From assembly GCF_905220415.1 (NCBI RefSeq), contig NC_059547.1, positions 7,018,501 to 7,082,500 on the forward strand: a stretch of 64,000 nt of DNA, written 5' to 3'. Position 1 is the stretch's first letter. Each line of letters begins with the position of its first letter. Positions 37,201 to 49,762 of this stretch are shown here, piece after piece. The notes below the pieces were generated by a model that worked only from the letters and a program-made list of their open reading frames with translations, ran no database searches and was not told the DNA's origin. The translations under genes were made by a program, and so were the position numbers. This DNA comes from Colias croceus (Eukaryota; Arthropoda; Insecta; Lepidoptera; Pieridae).

Positions 37201-39099
37201 TAGGGCATGCATCAGGATCGAAATGTTCACCGCTTGACTTGGTTCGGTTCACCATTTGTGTGATAGCGAGGTTCAAACACACTCGCATGGTGTAGGCGTT
37301 GCATACTCCTAGGAGTCCCATCACTCCTAGGATGTATCTTTGGGGAATGACGCAGCCTGGAAATAAAAGAAACCCATAGAAGCGGCAGATAAATGAGACA
37401 GCACCTTAATATACACAGAATATATCATAGCTAAAGGAGATAATAATATTATATGTATCTCCTGTGTAAATCACATGGATAATACCTACTCGTATGTGCT
37501 TTGAATTGTTATAATATGATAATCATTCGAAGTTCCTTAATACAATTTTGCAAATGATCTTCACCTTAAAGTTCAAAATCGTAATTTAAAATATATTCAT
37601 TAATATTATCAAATGTAAAAAAACAGATATCGGTCATGAGCTAATAAAGGATGTAAAAATTTAATAGACTAAAGACCCCCTTGTTACTTCTTATTATTCA
37701 TTTGAATTTTACTTAATGATCTAAGTCTGAATAAGATACCTATAGGTACATAATAAAATCGACACTTTTCCTGTAAAAAATTAAAGAACACACAACGAAG
37801 TAAAGAACATAATATAGGCCCACATCCCTTCCCATCCCCTACCCATCCTCTCCTTCTCTATCCTCATTCCCTCCCATCCTCGCCCCTTCTACCTAACTCC
37901 TTCCAAATCCCTTTGAGGACAGCAACACATCCACTTCCCAGTGGAGTGGATGCTTATGGGCGGCGTGTATCGCTTAACACCAGGCGACGCGTGTGCTCTT
38001 TTGCTATCCTATACCAAAAAAAAAAAAAAAAAAAAAAAAAAGTAGCTATAATATGCACACTAACACTATCCACTTCATTAATTCAGATAAATTAAAGCCT
38101 TTTAAATAATAAATAATCGGTTATCTAGTTTTCAGATTTACGACACTCAAAAAACGGACTATCGTTTAAATTTTAAAACACCCGTGTACTTTTTTATATC
38201 TTGTTAAAATATCAGTCGCATTCAATCTTATGTCGAATTATTTTAAAGATGGTTGCTTTAGATTAGGTTTATGGACCATAATAAAGCAATTTAAACACTT
38301 AAAAGTCTACCTTTTAGGACCCACTATTATTTACCTTTTAAGATATTAAGATTGTTTATGTATCGTATTTAGCTTCCACTATTTAAATTGTTATAGTTTC
38401 TAGTTTATAGTAAGTATATTAGGTATGTCGTAAGTTGGTACTTCGGTTTAGTGCGGCAAGTCAAACTTTGTGTAGGTATGTTTTAAAGTTTAACGTAACT
38501 CACAGTATATTATTTAGCTAAATATTTCAACTCCGTAAACTACGTCAGTTTTCATATGTATCAGGTGCATCTTAAACAATATAATCATCAACATTATTTT
38601 AAGTAGTAGTTTAGTTTATTATTATCGTGGTATCAATTAATTTCTATATTTTGCTTAATATTTTTTTATTTATATTACATTAATTGATACCACGATTATC
38701 TATTGTAATTCCAAAGTAGTATTTTTTTTTTAATATTATCCGATTATTCCGATGATATTTTTGATCATCGCTTTATGAAAACACACAACATGTAACACAA
38801 TGTAATATGAAAGGGTTTACGTACGAAAGTTTTTACGATTATGCTCTACATTGCATTTGTATTAATTATGTCACAGCATGTTTACGAAACAAATTTTATA
38901 TCAGAATTTAATAAAATCTGATCAAAATTTATCATAATAATAATATAATATCCTGTTAGTTAAATATATAATGCAATGTATACTTACATGACCGTAATGT
39001 CCTGGTAAGAGCGTTGTCTTTCCGTCGCGGCGGTACCTGTGTCTTTTGTCCCAGTAAGTTATGCGCTTGCGCCTGGTTCACACCGTTTTCTTCCTCCAT
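28297..39099 (-). CDS. SLC17-type transporter B (sialin-like / 'inorganic phosphate cotransporter'), complete
   Basis: Nine exons, high to low: 39099-38988, 37356-37157, 35085-34849, 34340-34131, 33864-33697, 31698-31482, 31149-31028, 30585-30469 and 28533-28297, in consistent phase, giving 539 residues. It has the full family signature: NAYTMRVCLNLAITQMV (R62), a loop with NRT and NAT glycosylation sites and the DPDACP cysteine, GFYYGYAATQVPGGYLAEKFGGKW, RVLQGMGE (R176, E183), ARWVPPHERG..GAQIGNIFG and HDWGYY (H312). The C-terminus has QQWWDDVRKFGYPADWKHG and ends in an acidic run of aspartates. R62, R176 and E183 align with residues essential in VGLUT and sialin. It is expected to carry anions with H+ or Na+ coupling in plasma or lysosomal membrane; the substrate is not known. 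The start is the only ATG in the first exon before the coding frame. Confidence 0.9.
29417..29442. repeat. Perfect GC-rich hairpin in last intron of transporter B
   Basis: The 11-bp stem ccgcgatctat / atagatcgcgg has a 4-base loop. It lies in a GC-rich patch (about 29300-29460) unlike the AT-rich surroundings, possibly a transposon fragment. Confidence 0.6.
29755..29932 (+). repeat. Interspersed CTGT-family repeat, degenerate copy
   Basis: Retains ggataggttttatcccggaaatc, gggcgggcgaagccg and the gggcggaaagcta end of the family. Its microsatellite part has been replaced. It is in the last intron of transporter B. Confidence 0.7.
36720..36771 (+). repeat. tRNA-derived SINE-like fragment, second copy
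   Basis: Ends gagttcgtaccccgcctcatgatcga, matching the end of 6630-6692. It is in intron two of transporter B. Confidence 0.4.
36795..37030 (-). repeat. Interspersed repeat with (CAGA)n, in intron two of transporter B
   Basis: Begins atactagcttccgcccgcgac and contains (CAGA)n at about 36963-36990, the opposite-strand form of the CTGT microsatellite of related repeats. Confidence 0.7.
37817..38041 (+). mobile_element. 5'-truncated non-LTR element 3' end with 26-base poly(A)
   Basis: A pyrimidine-rich stretch is followed by gggcggcgtgtatcgcttaac and ccaggcgacgcgtgtgctc, a motif typical of lepidopteran non-LTR 3' ends, and then A26 at 38016-38041. It lies in intron one of transporter B, opposite in strand to the gene. 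The long pure A tail suggests a fairly recent insertion. Confidence 0.7.
38624..38696. repeat. 18-bp perfect inverted repeat (mini-hairpin)
   Basis: atcgtggtatcaattaat (38624-38641) and attaattgataccacgat (38679-38696) are exact complements around an AT-rich loop, in intron one of transporter B. It may be an extremely short MITE. Confidence 0.65.
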
Positions 39100-41000
39100 T
39101 TTCAATCACTATGTATTTCCGATGTAGCCACGAAAATATTTACATGTGGCCTGAAATTTTGTTTTATTTTTTTATAGTTAGTAATTTTAATAATATTAAT
39201 CGATCGCAAATATTTCAACATTGATATAAAACTGTTTGAAAACGGAAACTTTACGTCACAAACAAATACTTATTCAGTCAAGTTTGAAGATGTTTTGCGA
39301 TAATAAATTAACCTTAGATTGATTTATCGCCACTTTGATTTAATAGCTCCAAGTTTGTTATTTCATCAACCATACTTTGAATAAATTAATAATTATTCCG
39401 TATTTTGTAAATTTTCAGACATAGTAAAATTTTTTTTACTATTAATAATCATTTAAAATTGAATAAACCGTGAATACCTCCAAAAAAACACAATCACACG
39501 CACATAACGTTTTGCACAACACACACGGGCACTGAGCACTATACGCGAACCGCGAGTATCCGCACTTCGCGATCTCTACAATGTATTTATCAATATATTT
39601 GTGCGCCTGATCACAGCCTGTATACGCGTGCTGTGCTTGCCCACATGGCGAATATTGGCCTCATGCTAACCCACCATTACCCACGCTAAAACACGAGGTT
39701 GTCGGCCTTGACTATTTATCCAGTCATATACCAGTTGTCGAGCGAAAACCGTGGAACACCGCTAGTTCATATAAACACACGTAATTGATTAGCATCGCTT
39801 TGCTATGCTGATTAAAATGCTGTGATAAACTTAGAATAAACAGTTGCGTTAGCTGCATATGCAAGTATGCAACGTTAAGGTAAAACTATTTTAAGAACCA
39901 TTTATTTTTGTTAACAAACAAAGGAACTTATTCCATTTATATGAGTGTTGCTTACAATATATTAAGGGCTCCTTAATTGACAGTCAATTAGTGCTGTCAA
40001 TTAGACAATTCAATGTGATATCCCGCATGTAATACATATTAATCAAGATGAAATCGATCGTATACAGATACGAATCTAGTCTGTATCTAATAATTATTTA
40101 TTTTTGAAAATATCTACTAAAACCTGTTATAATAATATGTATAATATATAAAAACAATAATACATTTAAAGAATTAATTTCAGTTAACTGGATGATGGTT
40201 TGCGGTAAAACACAACCATCAATGCGAGCCTATAAATGTATTTATTTTCAATGCTATTTATCTCAAAGCGATAACACATTTTGTATCGTTAAACATTTTT
40301 ACCCGTGAGTAAAAAAATATAACAAGTTTTGTTTCTCTAGAGAGAACAAAAAAAACCACAAGAGCTTTTATTAAAGTGGATTTTTTTTTAATTATTATAT
40401 CTTATTTCAACAACAACTTCGCAACTGAAATAAACAAATTATTCTCGACAAAGTTTCTCAGTGTGTATTTTTGCACAATTTTATCACAATATAAATAAGT
40501 GCTTGTTAGCCAAGTAATATGATAAACAGATAAGAAATAAGAAACATAAAATAACAAAAAGTTCAGTTGAACTTTACTTAAATCGTCCCTTATTTATTAT
40601 AAAAAGGATTTTTATTTGTTAAAAAAGGCTCTATGACTCTAAATTTGAAATTAATTGCCAACTTTAGTTAGTAAGGGATTGATGAGAGGAAAAATGGCAT
40701 TTACTGGTATGGGTAAAGAAAATAATATGGATCTCCGGTTCCCCAACTCTCCATACAAAAAATGCATTTGTATACTACTTTTTCATGCCGATCCGCGATC
40801 TTCTGTGGGCATGTGGTATCTTCACCGGTGTGAGTTGGTCCAATTCGTGTAGAAGTTTTATCTACATCAACAATGCATAGACAATTTTTGTATATTTTAA
40901 AATGTTATATTGTAATATGGGCTTTATCTATAAAAAGATAACAATTTATAAATACCTATACAATGATAATTTCTCGATGTTTCAGTTGTCGTTATAATAA
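39100..41000. other. Upstream region of transporter B
   Basis: This should contain the promoter and 5' UTR of B. A GC-richer patch with CpGs at about 39525-39735 is the likeliest core region, but no TATA box or initiator was assigned with confidence. No gene seen. Confidence 0.35.
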
Positions 41001-41004
41001 CACT

Positions 41005-41043
41005 GTATTTCGTATGATTTAAAATTTAAATCAAACGAAATAC
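41005..41043. repeat. 39-bp near-perfect palindrome
   Basis: gtatttcgt...acgaaatac, with a tttaaaatttaaa centre. It lies directly next to the larger hairpin at 41051-41259. Confidence 0.6.
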
Positions 41044-41050
41044 ATTGTAA

Positions 41051-41259
41051 CGTAAACAATAATATAATGTAGGTATATCATTTTAATAATTACAGTATCT
41101 ACTATTTGCAATATTTCATTTTTTATTTGTTTGCTGAGATAGTAATAGTTTTGAGTTTATACAAGAGTAGGTACAATTATATTTAATATAAAAAATGAAA
41201 TATTGCAAATAGTAACTACTATAATTATTAAAATGATACACATTATATTATTGTTTACG
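41051..41259. mobile_element. Hairpin element with ~73-bp arms
   Basis: Arms 41051-41124 and 41187-41259 are reverse complements with few mismatches, starting cgtaaacaataatataatg and ending at cattatattattgtttacg, around a ~62-bp loop. It is non-coding and MITE- or foldback-like. Confidence 0.75.
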
Positions 41260-42226
41260 TTTATAGTATCATGTTTCAGTTAATTGCGTATAGGTATTGG
41301 CACAGTTTGATATCTCTTGCATAACACTGATAGATGCTATTTAACAAGCATGTTATAAAATCGATATTCAGTATAATTATGATGAGGTATAAGTATTTCA
41401 AAATTACTTATTTGTATTTAAAAACTTTGGTTTTAATTTGGGAAAAAGATGACAACTAATAAGGTAAATAAAATATAACAAGAACGTTGGATGGACGTTG
41501 AAATGTTTTTTTTTATTGAATATAAATTGAACATAAAATATGAACATAAATTGTATGTATTTGGCCAAGAGAGCAGATTGTAAATTGTTTAGTGTTTTTT
41601 TTTACAAAATCGGAAACTTAAGTAAAAAACCACACATTACAATTTTTCAATGCTGCAGTTATTACAACTGTTACTATATCCACATTATCGTAATTCTAAT
41701 AAAAAAAAATATTTTTGTGTGATTAAAAAAATATATGAACGTGCTCGATTTAATAAATAACAGCTCTATAGATAAATATAAATCCATTTCATCCAAATCT
41801 ATTAGAGATATACTATCTCATGTTTTTCAAATTCAAAGCCATCTATCGTAGACTAATCTTACATCTAATCAGAATGTTTATGTTATTTTGTCTGCTTTTG
41901 AACAACAGATACATAATGTGTTAAAATATTATAACTATGAATAGAAATAAAAATAGACAAATATCTATTAAATAACATCATATACTATATTCTCACGTCT
42001 ATTGTGATATTTAATTACTTACTTCTTCACAATGATTTGCTGATTTACTCCAGAATAAACAAAAGGTATTACAGGTACGTACTTTCATGAAAATTTAGAA
42101 GGATTATTGCAGGTACCTACTTCTCAGTAATTGTTTTCTTTTGACACCATACCATGTTCTCTACTTACCCTTTGTCATGACCAATAATATCTTAAAATCG
42201 ATGTTTATCGATAACAGTCATAGAAT
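41260..42226. other. AT-rich intergenic DNA, nothing recognised
   Basis: No gene or clear repeat. Confidence 0.4.
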
Positions 42227-42462
42227 CCATACTAATATTATAAATGGGAAAGTAACTCTATCTGTCTGTTTGTTACTCAATCACGCCTAAACTACTGAAC
42301 CAATTTTCATGAAATTTGGTATGGAGATATTTTGATGCCCGAGAAAGGACATAGGCTACTTTTTATCCCAGGAAAATGACGCAATCCCGGAAATCCCACA
42401 GGAACGGGGACTATGCGGGTTTTTCTTTGACTGCGCGGGCGAAGCCGCGGGCGGAAACCTAG
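42227..42462 (+). repeat. Interspersed CTGT-microsatellite repeat, full copy
   Basis: Runs from atactaatattataaatggg through ctatctgtctgtttgttact to gaagccgcgggcggaaacctag. It is the most complete copy in the window and defines the ~236-bp unit. Confidence 0.85.
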
Positions 42463-42892
42463 TATATTATAATATAGATATCCCGTTAATACACTTCAAT
42501 GATGCAACTTTAGCGTTAAGGTTATACGAGAAAGCACCAGCGTATATTAAGTTCCTACCTGAATAAACAATTATTGTGATGTTAGCTTCTAATTCGGGGA
42601 ATAGCTAACATATACAATGTATGCAATTAAGCCGAACCTTATTCCAGCTTTGCGAACTCTCCCTTCATTAATTTAATAACAAGCATCTCAAATTTACCTT
42701 ACGAGGGTTAAATCTTATTTTTCCTACATGTGAGTCACGGTAATTACTGGTGTATTCTCTTAATACGCCTTTTATTTTTTCTTGAATCTGCAATATTTTT
42801 ATTAATACAAAACTCGCAAAAAAACTGCATTCAAACCAACTTTTAAACTCATCGTTATTTCAATCAAAATATTCAATTCTAATTTAATTCAT

Positions 42893-43103
42893 CCATACTA
42901 ATATTATAAATGCGATAGTAACTCTGTCTGTCTGTCTGTTACTCAATTACGCATAAACTACTGAACCAATTTTCATGAAATTTTCGATACCCGAGAAAGG
43001 ACATAAACTACTTTTTATCCCGGGAAAATGACGCAATCCCGGATATCCCACGGGAACGGGAACTATGCGGGTTTTTCTTTGACTGCGCGGGCGGAAACCT
43101 AGC
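42893..43103 (+). repeat. Interspersed CTGT-microsatellite repeat with internal deletions
   Basis: Same orientation and family as 42227-42462. It lacks part of the middle (ggtatggagatatt) and the cgaagccgcg segment near the end. Confidence 0.8.
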
Positions 43104-43467
43104 ATTTTATAAGATAAAATAAGCAACTAACACATCAAAATTTTTGTTTTTTAACAAATTAGACAATCACGTTTCGTAAAAACATATTGTAGTAAATGAC
43201 CTTTATATTGTAAGCGCTTACTTAATTTTTTTATCTAATATTACGACTTATGAACTATGGAGACTTGATAAAATTTGAGTCAAAGTATGGACCTTGAAAT
43301 ATATACAATATCTCAGTTTTATCATAAAAGAAGATACACCGAACATTATAAATGTATCCACCTAACAAGTATGAGCATTTTTATAATTTCATAGAAATAA
43401 ATCTTTATAAAGTTAACAAATAGGTTGACAAATATCGATAGTGACATTAATTAAATGCATGAAAATC

Positions 43468-43608
43468 TAGTGTTTTATCTTCTACAAGCAGTGCTCCGCT
43501 CCTGTTGGTCTTAGCGAGAAGGCCTTTCTCGATAAATGGGCTATCTAACAGCGAAATAATTTTTCAAATAGGACCAGTAGTTCCCGAGGTTAGCGCGTTC
43601 AAACTAAC
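43468..43608 (-). repeat. Short interspersed repeat (GTTT family), truncated copy
   Basis: Reverse orientation of the 44049 family, with cagtgctccgctcctg and agttcccgaggttagcgcgttc visible. It lacks the GTTT run. Confidence 0.65.
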
Positions 43609-44048
43609 AAGTCAAGTCAACGTTAACGTATAAAAAATAATGTATTTTTTGTTATTTATGTTTTCCACAATTTAAAAATGCTGCAGGTCTAATGCGTTTA
43701 AAAATAGAATATAATCACCATGCCTCAACCTTGACTGTAACCTGAATGACACAAAAACTTTTAAGGGCAAAAAAAGTTACAGTACATACAATTTATAGTA
43801 GGTACTTGACTGAACAATGTACATGTGATTATGTGACCTGAATATATTTTCTAAATAATTGTTATTGGTACTCAATAATATTATTATATTTTATATTAGT
43901 GTAGAAGACGAAATAGCATTGATACACTTCATTTTCAACATGACAGCAATTAACGGAAATAAAAGTTAAAGTATTAAATTATGGGGCAATATTTTTCTAC
44001 TACGAATTCTTCAATTATCTATCTATATATACTATTTTATGAGTAAAT

Positions 44049-44229
44049 CTATACTAATATTATAAAGCTGAAGAGTTTGTTTGTTTGTTTGTTTGTTTGT
44101 TTGTTTGTTTGTTTGTTTGAACGCACGAATCTCGGGAACTACTGGTCCGATTTGAAAATTAATATATTTCATCACGCTACGGGCAGCAGGAGTGGAGCCA
44201 CGTGGGTGAAACCGCGCGGAGCAGCTAGT
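44049..44229 (+). repeat. Short interspersed repeat with (GTTT)n
   Basis: Starts ctatactaatattataaagc, carries about 11 GTTT units at 44075-44119, then cgcacgaatctcgggaacta, and ends cgcgcggagcagctagta. It is non-coding. Confidence 0.8.
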
Positions 44230-44860
44230 AACTCATATGGCTCAAAATGAAGATTTTCAGACAGAGGAAATACCTGTTTGGTAAGTATACTTATGTATAT
44301 TGTGTACTTAACAAAATAATTTAACACGAAACAACATGTAAAATATGTCTGATTGTTGTGAATATATTAAATGTTTTTTTTTTTATAAATTACCCATTCA
44401 TGCGACCTTCATTCACTAACAAATGAATTTATTACTTAATCGCTATATAAAACGTGTCTCGACAATTTGTACCTATGTTTAGGAATACCTAATTGTTCTA
44501 GAACATTCTATAAAATTCTAACAAAAAATTGGAATATATTATCTAGTTATATTATATAGTAGTTTCTGATATTATTGCGTTGAATCAAACAAAGTATTCA
44601 GCTTCACATTATGTATTAGTAAACATTGATAAATAATAAAATAGATTCATAAGCCATAAGCCATAAGGCTAGGATCAAACCCACGCCACGGATGCAATAG
44701 GTACTGAGGTCAACAACCACAGCACTCGTCAGTCGTCGGGTCATTAAAATGAAAGCTAATAAAGTTCTGAATATAGTTAAAAGTCTAGTAAGGAAGTTTT
44801 CTTATCTAACTTACACGTTTATTTTTTGGTAAAATATGATTTTGCAAACTTAAGTTAAGT
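44230..44860. other. Intergenic DNA, nothing recognised
   Basis: AT-rich. No gene or clear repeat between the GTTT repeat and the left inverted unit. Confidence 0.4.
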
Positions 44861-45069
44861 TGCTTTTTGACGTGACAACGTCTTATAATTCGATAGAGCC
44901 GCCTGCACGCACGAAAAAACATGTCTCATGCGGCGTTACCTCGCTCTGAGGCGTTCCGTGTAAGGCTTGAAGTGCGAGCGAGAGCGCGGAACGAACGACA
45001 AAGAAGCACAATCGGACGTTGTCACGTTCAACTATCGTCAGTAAACCGAGTTTACAGACAACCAATTTT
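44861..45069 (+). repeat. ~200-bp GC-rich repeat, left (inverted partner at 47205-47398)
   Basis: The outer end reads tttttgacgtgacaacgtc and the inner end cagacaaccaatttttttt. The unit itself has short complementary ends (acgtgacaacgt and acgttgtcacgt), so it may be a MITE. Its partner lies 2.1 kb away in the opposite orientation. Confidence 0.75.
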
Positions 45070-47204
45070 TTTTCTTAAATATATCCGTTAAAGTTAAACC
45101 ATTAACCACCGTTAAACAAGAATTAGCCAAAAATAAAGCTCCCTATAAAATCTGGTTTCAGTTAAAGTTCAGGTGATTCGTAAGCTATTACAGTGTGATT
45201 ATTGAAGGAATAATACACGTACAATGTTGTAGAGTCACATTCAGTTTAACTAATAACAAAAAGTTTAATCTGTTAGAGTTTGAAGCTTGAAAACTTATCA
45301 ATCAATATCTATTAAAAACAAAAACAATTTAACAATTCTCAGCTGCAATTATGTCAGTTAAACCACTGTCAAATGGGGACTTAACTTATACAATATAATA
45401 ATGAGTCATAAATGGAAATCAGGTCAATGACAACAGTAAGAATATAACAGAATGATATTCGTTGATTATAAGTCTCGTCTATAATTCATTAACTCATGCC
45501 GCACGTAAGCTCTGTTTACATTCATCTATTAACTCGCTTGAATGTTTATTTACTATGAACATAAACTAATCAAACAATTTATATGTGATCTGAGTCAATA
45601 TATGCAAAACTTGGTCATACATTTTTGTCACGTTAGTTTTGCTTTTAAATTATTCGTAAGTTTGTAAGTTAAACAATTGTTTAGGACTTAGGTATTAATT
45701 TGCGAAAAGATTTTTAAGGTAAAATCTATCAACCCTCTATATATAACATTAAGTATACCGACTTACTGTAGGTACGTGTTTTCTACACCTACAGTGGACA
45801 GAAAAATATCCGCCCATAGATAGAGCTACATCAATTTTATATTGAATGTTCACAATATAAAATTGTCATTGATGAATTCTCCAACTGCTTACGCTTTTGT
45901 TAAATCAAACAGGAATAATACTCAAACTCAAAAAAATATTTATTTAAAAGCGCTTCTTGAAGAGCCTTATAATCTTCTAGAAGCATTTCTACATAACATA
46001 GTTTTACCATTTACCATTTATAATAAAGCACCAGCACCATTAGTTTTAGTGCGGGTATAGTTCACACTTAATACACATTATTTATAGCATTTAATGTAAG
46101 GGAAGCAGTACTTAACGCAATGTTGCTTTATATTTTAGTTACGTAACATATTGTCCATTTAACTAAAACGGGAATTAACATCCCATATGATGTCCGAAGG
46201 TCGTGTCCATCGCGGCTATTTAGTAAATTAGTTCATGGGACAAAAATGCGGCTAATTACATACGCAATTTGTTATTCTAAGTGGTAATTTCACGACTTCC
46301 TCATTAATGTGCTTATGACAACATACGTTATTTTATGAATTTCAGTTTTCACCTTACATACAAATTAATTGAAATTATGTGGAACTATACAGAACTATTT
46401 TTGCGCTAAAACTTACAAAATTCGCTTATAAAATGAATATAAGTCGTCATATTAAATTTGACGCTTACAAGTTACATTCATAATATTTCTAGTATTTTTC
46501 TTAGTTTATCACTATTATGAACACTATTAATGAAATTTTTAATAAAATATAATTTCACTAAATTCTACTCAAATTTGTAACAAATTAAACGAGGCTACAA
46601 GTAACAGCGTGAATAATGAAATACATCCTAAACCTTTAACCTGTCCTACATAAGCACGTATTCATTGTCACGACTTTGTAACTTCATTGTGGATTATAAT
46701 TTTACCTTTTATAACTCAAATATGACATTATTTTTCATAACGTACATTCTACGTGCTTTAAAAATAATTTATTTAATCTCTATAATTATTGTGATAGAGT
46801 TTTTTTTTGCCTATGATAATCATATTACCGATATATTTTTTCTCTCGTATAACTAAAATTAACTAATGTCTTGCAGCACAATATTTCAATCCTGATACAA
46901 ATTAGAAAATTCTTAAAATTATCGGAAAAACACTTAAAATGTAAGTACCATAGAAAATGCAGTAATAAAAGTTGAAAACTGAGAAAAGTTAACGAAGCAA
47001 GTTCTATGCATAGGTTATAACCACTTTAAAGTAATAGTGCATTCGCAATACCCGATGCAATGCCATTAAATGGCGCCAGGGTTTCCTGTTATTTAAGGCT
47101 AGTGATATACTAGGAGCTATACTTTTCTTGAATTGAATGTATATTGATTTTCAAATTCATTTTTTAAGAGGCGAATGAGAATCTATAGAATAAATAAAGG
47201 TAAA
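45070..47204. other. AT-rich DNA between the inverted pair
   Basis: No transposase-like frame or gene. The longest frames are about 70 codons and have no recognisable pattern. Confidence 0.45.
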
Positions 47205-47398
47205 AAAATTGGTTGTCTGTAAAGTCGGTTTACTGACGATAGTTGAACGTGACAACGATTGTGCTTCTTTGTCGCTCGTTCCGCGCTCTCGCTTGCTCTG
47301 GAACGCCTCAGAGCGAGGAAACGCCGCATGAGGCATGTTTTTTCGGGCGTGCAGCCGGCTCTATCGAATTATAAGACGTTGTCACGTCAAAAAGTAAC
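47205..47398 (-). repeat. ~200-bp GC-rich repeat, right (inverted partner at 44861-45069)
   Basis: Reverse complement of the left unit, with a small internal deletion and scattered substitutions. The pair may be long TIRs of one ~2.5-kb element or two separate insertions. Confidence 0.75.
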
Positions 47399-48264
47399 AG
47401 AGGCGCATAATCTCACAAAAATATTGTATTGTCATCGATCTTTGGTGATACTTAAGTGTACAAAGTTTGAATTAAACATGTTCATTAAAAGTGGGTGAAA
47501 ATCGAGTTTAAAGGTGTCGGTTTTGAGTCGAAGTAAATCGAGAAAATTAATCGAGTTTGAAGCTAATAAAAGCGTATTAAAAATTAATCGCAAAATGTGT
47601 AAAAGTCGAGAATGCCTCTTATAATTCAGATATATTTGCACATGGAAGGTTCTTATAATATAGATTTTTATTTTTTGTTAAATACATAGTTACTTTTTTA
47701 TTTTTTCGCAAAATATAAGTGAAGTTGCGTTCATTCGCATTGAAGTGGATGATAACCATAACCTATTAATCCTGCAAACATATACCTACCTAACTTATTG
47801 CGTAATTCTACTTGATGATATTCCAAGCGCGTATTACAATACAAAACTTGGTACATTTTAATAATATTTGGTACCACCCTTTTTTCTTTCGTTATATATC
47901 AAGAAATTAATAAATTAAACAATGTAAAAATTTTAAGTGAATAAAAATCTGAATAAAACATGTAACTTCTCAAAATCTCAACGAATATACGAATACGAAT
48001 ATTCGTTCGCCGAATACGAGATGATCACCGAGTATATCGTATTTGCCGAACATAATCACGATAGGTATTCGTAAAAATTATTTAGTTATGCAAAAAAAAA
48101 ACGCAACTTGTATTCAGACAGCATGTATCAAAATACGATAAGCAGAGATTGGTGTGTATGCGAACTTTGTTTAGTTATCATTTTGGTATTTTCGGGAGTT
48201 ACCCGCTAAATCTGAAATACTGTCTTACATTTGACAAGAAGATAACTCAAGTACTAAGAATTAG
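47399..48264. other. Intergenic DNA upstream of the hAT relic
   Basis: A self-complementary patch near 47985-48075 (cgaatattcgttcgccgaatac) may be a hAT terminal or subterminal region. Otherwise nothing recognised. Confidence 0.35.
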
Positions 48265-48510
48265 GTTGATGATTATTTTAAACTACCAACTTTGTTACCG
48301 TCTGAAGATCCACAAAATTTTTGGCGACAAGATATCCATTTTCCGACATTGAGAAAATTGGCCTAAAATATTTTTCATTGAAACCATCTACATTATCGTC
48401 TGAAAGACTCTTTTCAACCACAGGAAATATACAGACAAAAAAAAGAAATCGTCTTATGCCTAATATATAATTTACGCATTAAGCTACAAAACTTTTTGAA
48501 ATTAATAAAA
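48265..48510 (+). pseudogene. hAT transposase C-terminal (dimerisation) relic
   Basis: Conceptual translation gives SEDPQNFWRQ..HFPTLRKLA and then, in a shifted frame, LSSERLFSTTGNIQTKKRNRL (48399 on). The SERLFSTTG...RNRL pattern is the hallmark of the hAT C-terminal dimerisation region. At least one in-frame stop (48364) and one frameshift break it. The rest of the transposase was not recognised. Confidence 0.75.
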
Positions 48511-49360
48511 CAGAACGCCTGCGAACTATTTAACGATTTAAAACTTAGTGCAGTATTCTGTTCAATTTGATTCTGATATTGTTGGTACGTAAATTACATT
48601 TTAAATTTCAATACACACTAAAAATTACGAGACTGAAACCTTACTTTTTTAATTGTCATTTGGCATAAAAATATTTGTTTGTAGTAAGTAATTATAACAT
48701 TTTGTATAACGTATAAATATTACTAGAATTTTATTTATTAACATAAGCTGGGTAAACCAATTTTTATTTAAATACCAAACTTGCTACAAACTACATGGCT
48801 CCTGTTTTATGGCCGTATAAAATTTATAACACTAATCTCCAAGCAAACGATCCTTTACACACGATCATTATTCAAATCAAGCTATTAACAATGTCGACTT
48901 AATTCATTATACTATTTTCAAGGCTAATACAAATTGTATTCGTTACACGTTGCTAATCCGGATAGAATTAAAGATTCAATACGATATATACATTTTTAAT
49001 AATAGTCCTGCGACTGTCTGAATTTATATTACCTAGTACTTACGACCGGTTTTAACATTCAAATAATATTTTGCCTATCAATTTAAGCAATACTATCATT
49101 AGCTAGGTACTTTATCCATTTCTGAAAAGTAATTCAAATGTATAAGTTCTGATACCTACAAATTGATATTGTAATGTAAACACTAAACAGTAAAAGCATA
49201 ATATCCAGAATTACATACATTTAACAATTTGAATTAAAAACCTTAAAGGATTCAGTTTCTCTTCTTTATCCATAGTTGGTATCGTTCATCAATTTTATTT
49301 AATATGTAATTTATTTTAAAACATGTAGTTTATGCAATAAATTATCATTCTCTTATAATA
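48511..49360. other. AT-rich intergenic DNA, nothing recognised
   Basis: No gene or clear repeat. Confidence 0.4.
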
Positions 49361-49541
49361 TAGTAGCTTACCGCCCGCGGCTTCGCCCGCTTTTTCTAAA
49401 ACGATTTGAGATTTAAACTATCCTATCTCTCAAGTTGGATCGAACTGCACATGGTGTGCGAATTTTATTATAATCGGTTAAGTGGTTTAGGAGTCCATTG
49501 AGGACAATTATTGTGACACGGGATTTATATAATATATTAAG
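49361..49541 (-). repeat. Interspersed repeat, 'cggcttcgcccgc' type (copy 2)
   Basis: Near-identical partner of 9793-9970, ending in the same atatattaag. Confidence 0.8.
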
Positions 49542-49762
49542 ATAGGTGATAAGTTTTCCAAACATATGCATCTTTAGTATAAAGTTCCCTTGCGCTTCAC
49601 ACATCGTTTGCCTAAACTGATCCCGGGCTGTTACCCAAGTGTGCACTGCAGTGTGAAAGGCCAGCTGCAGACTTACATTGAATTAATATTTTAAAGAAAT
49701 TACTATGAACTTGCATATAGAGCGATGAATATCTTAAAAGCCATAGAGATTGGATTATACAA

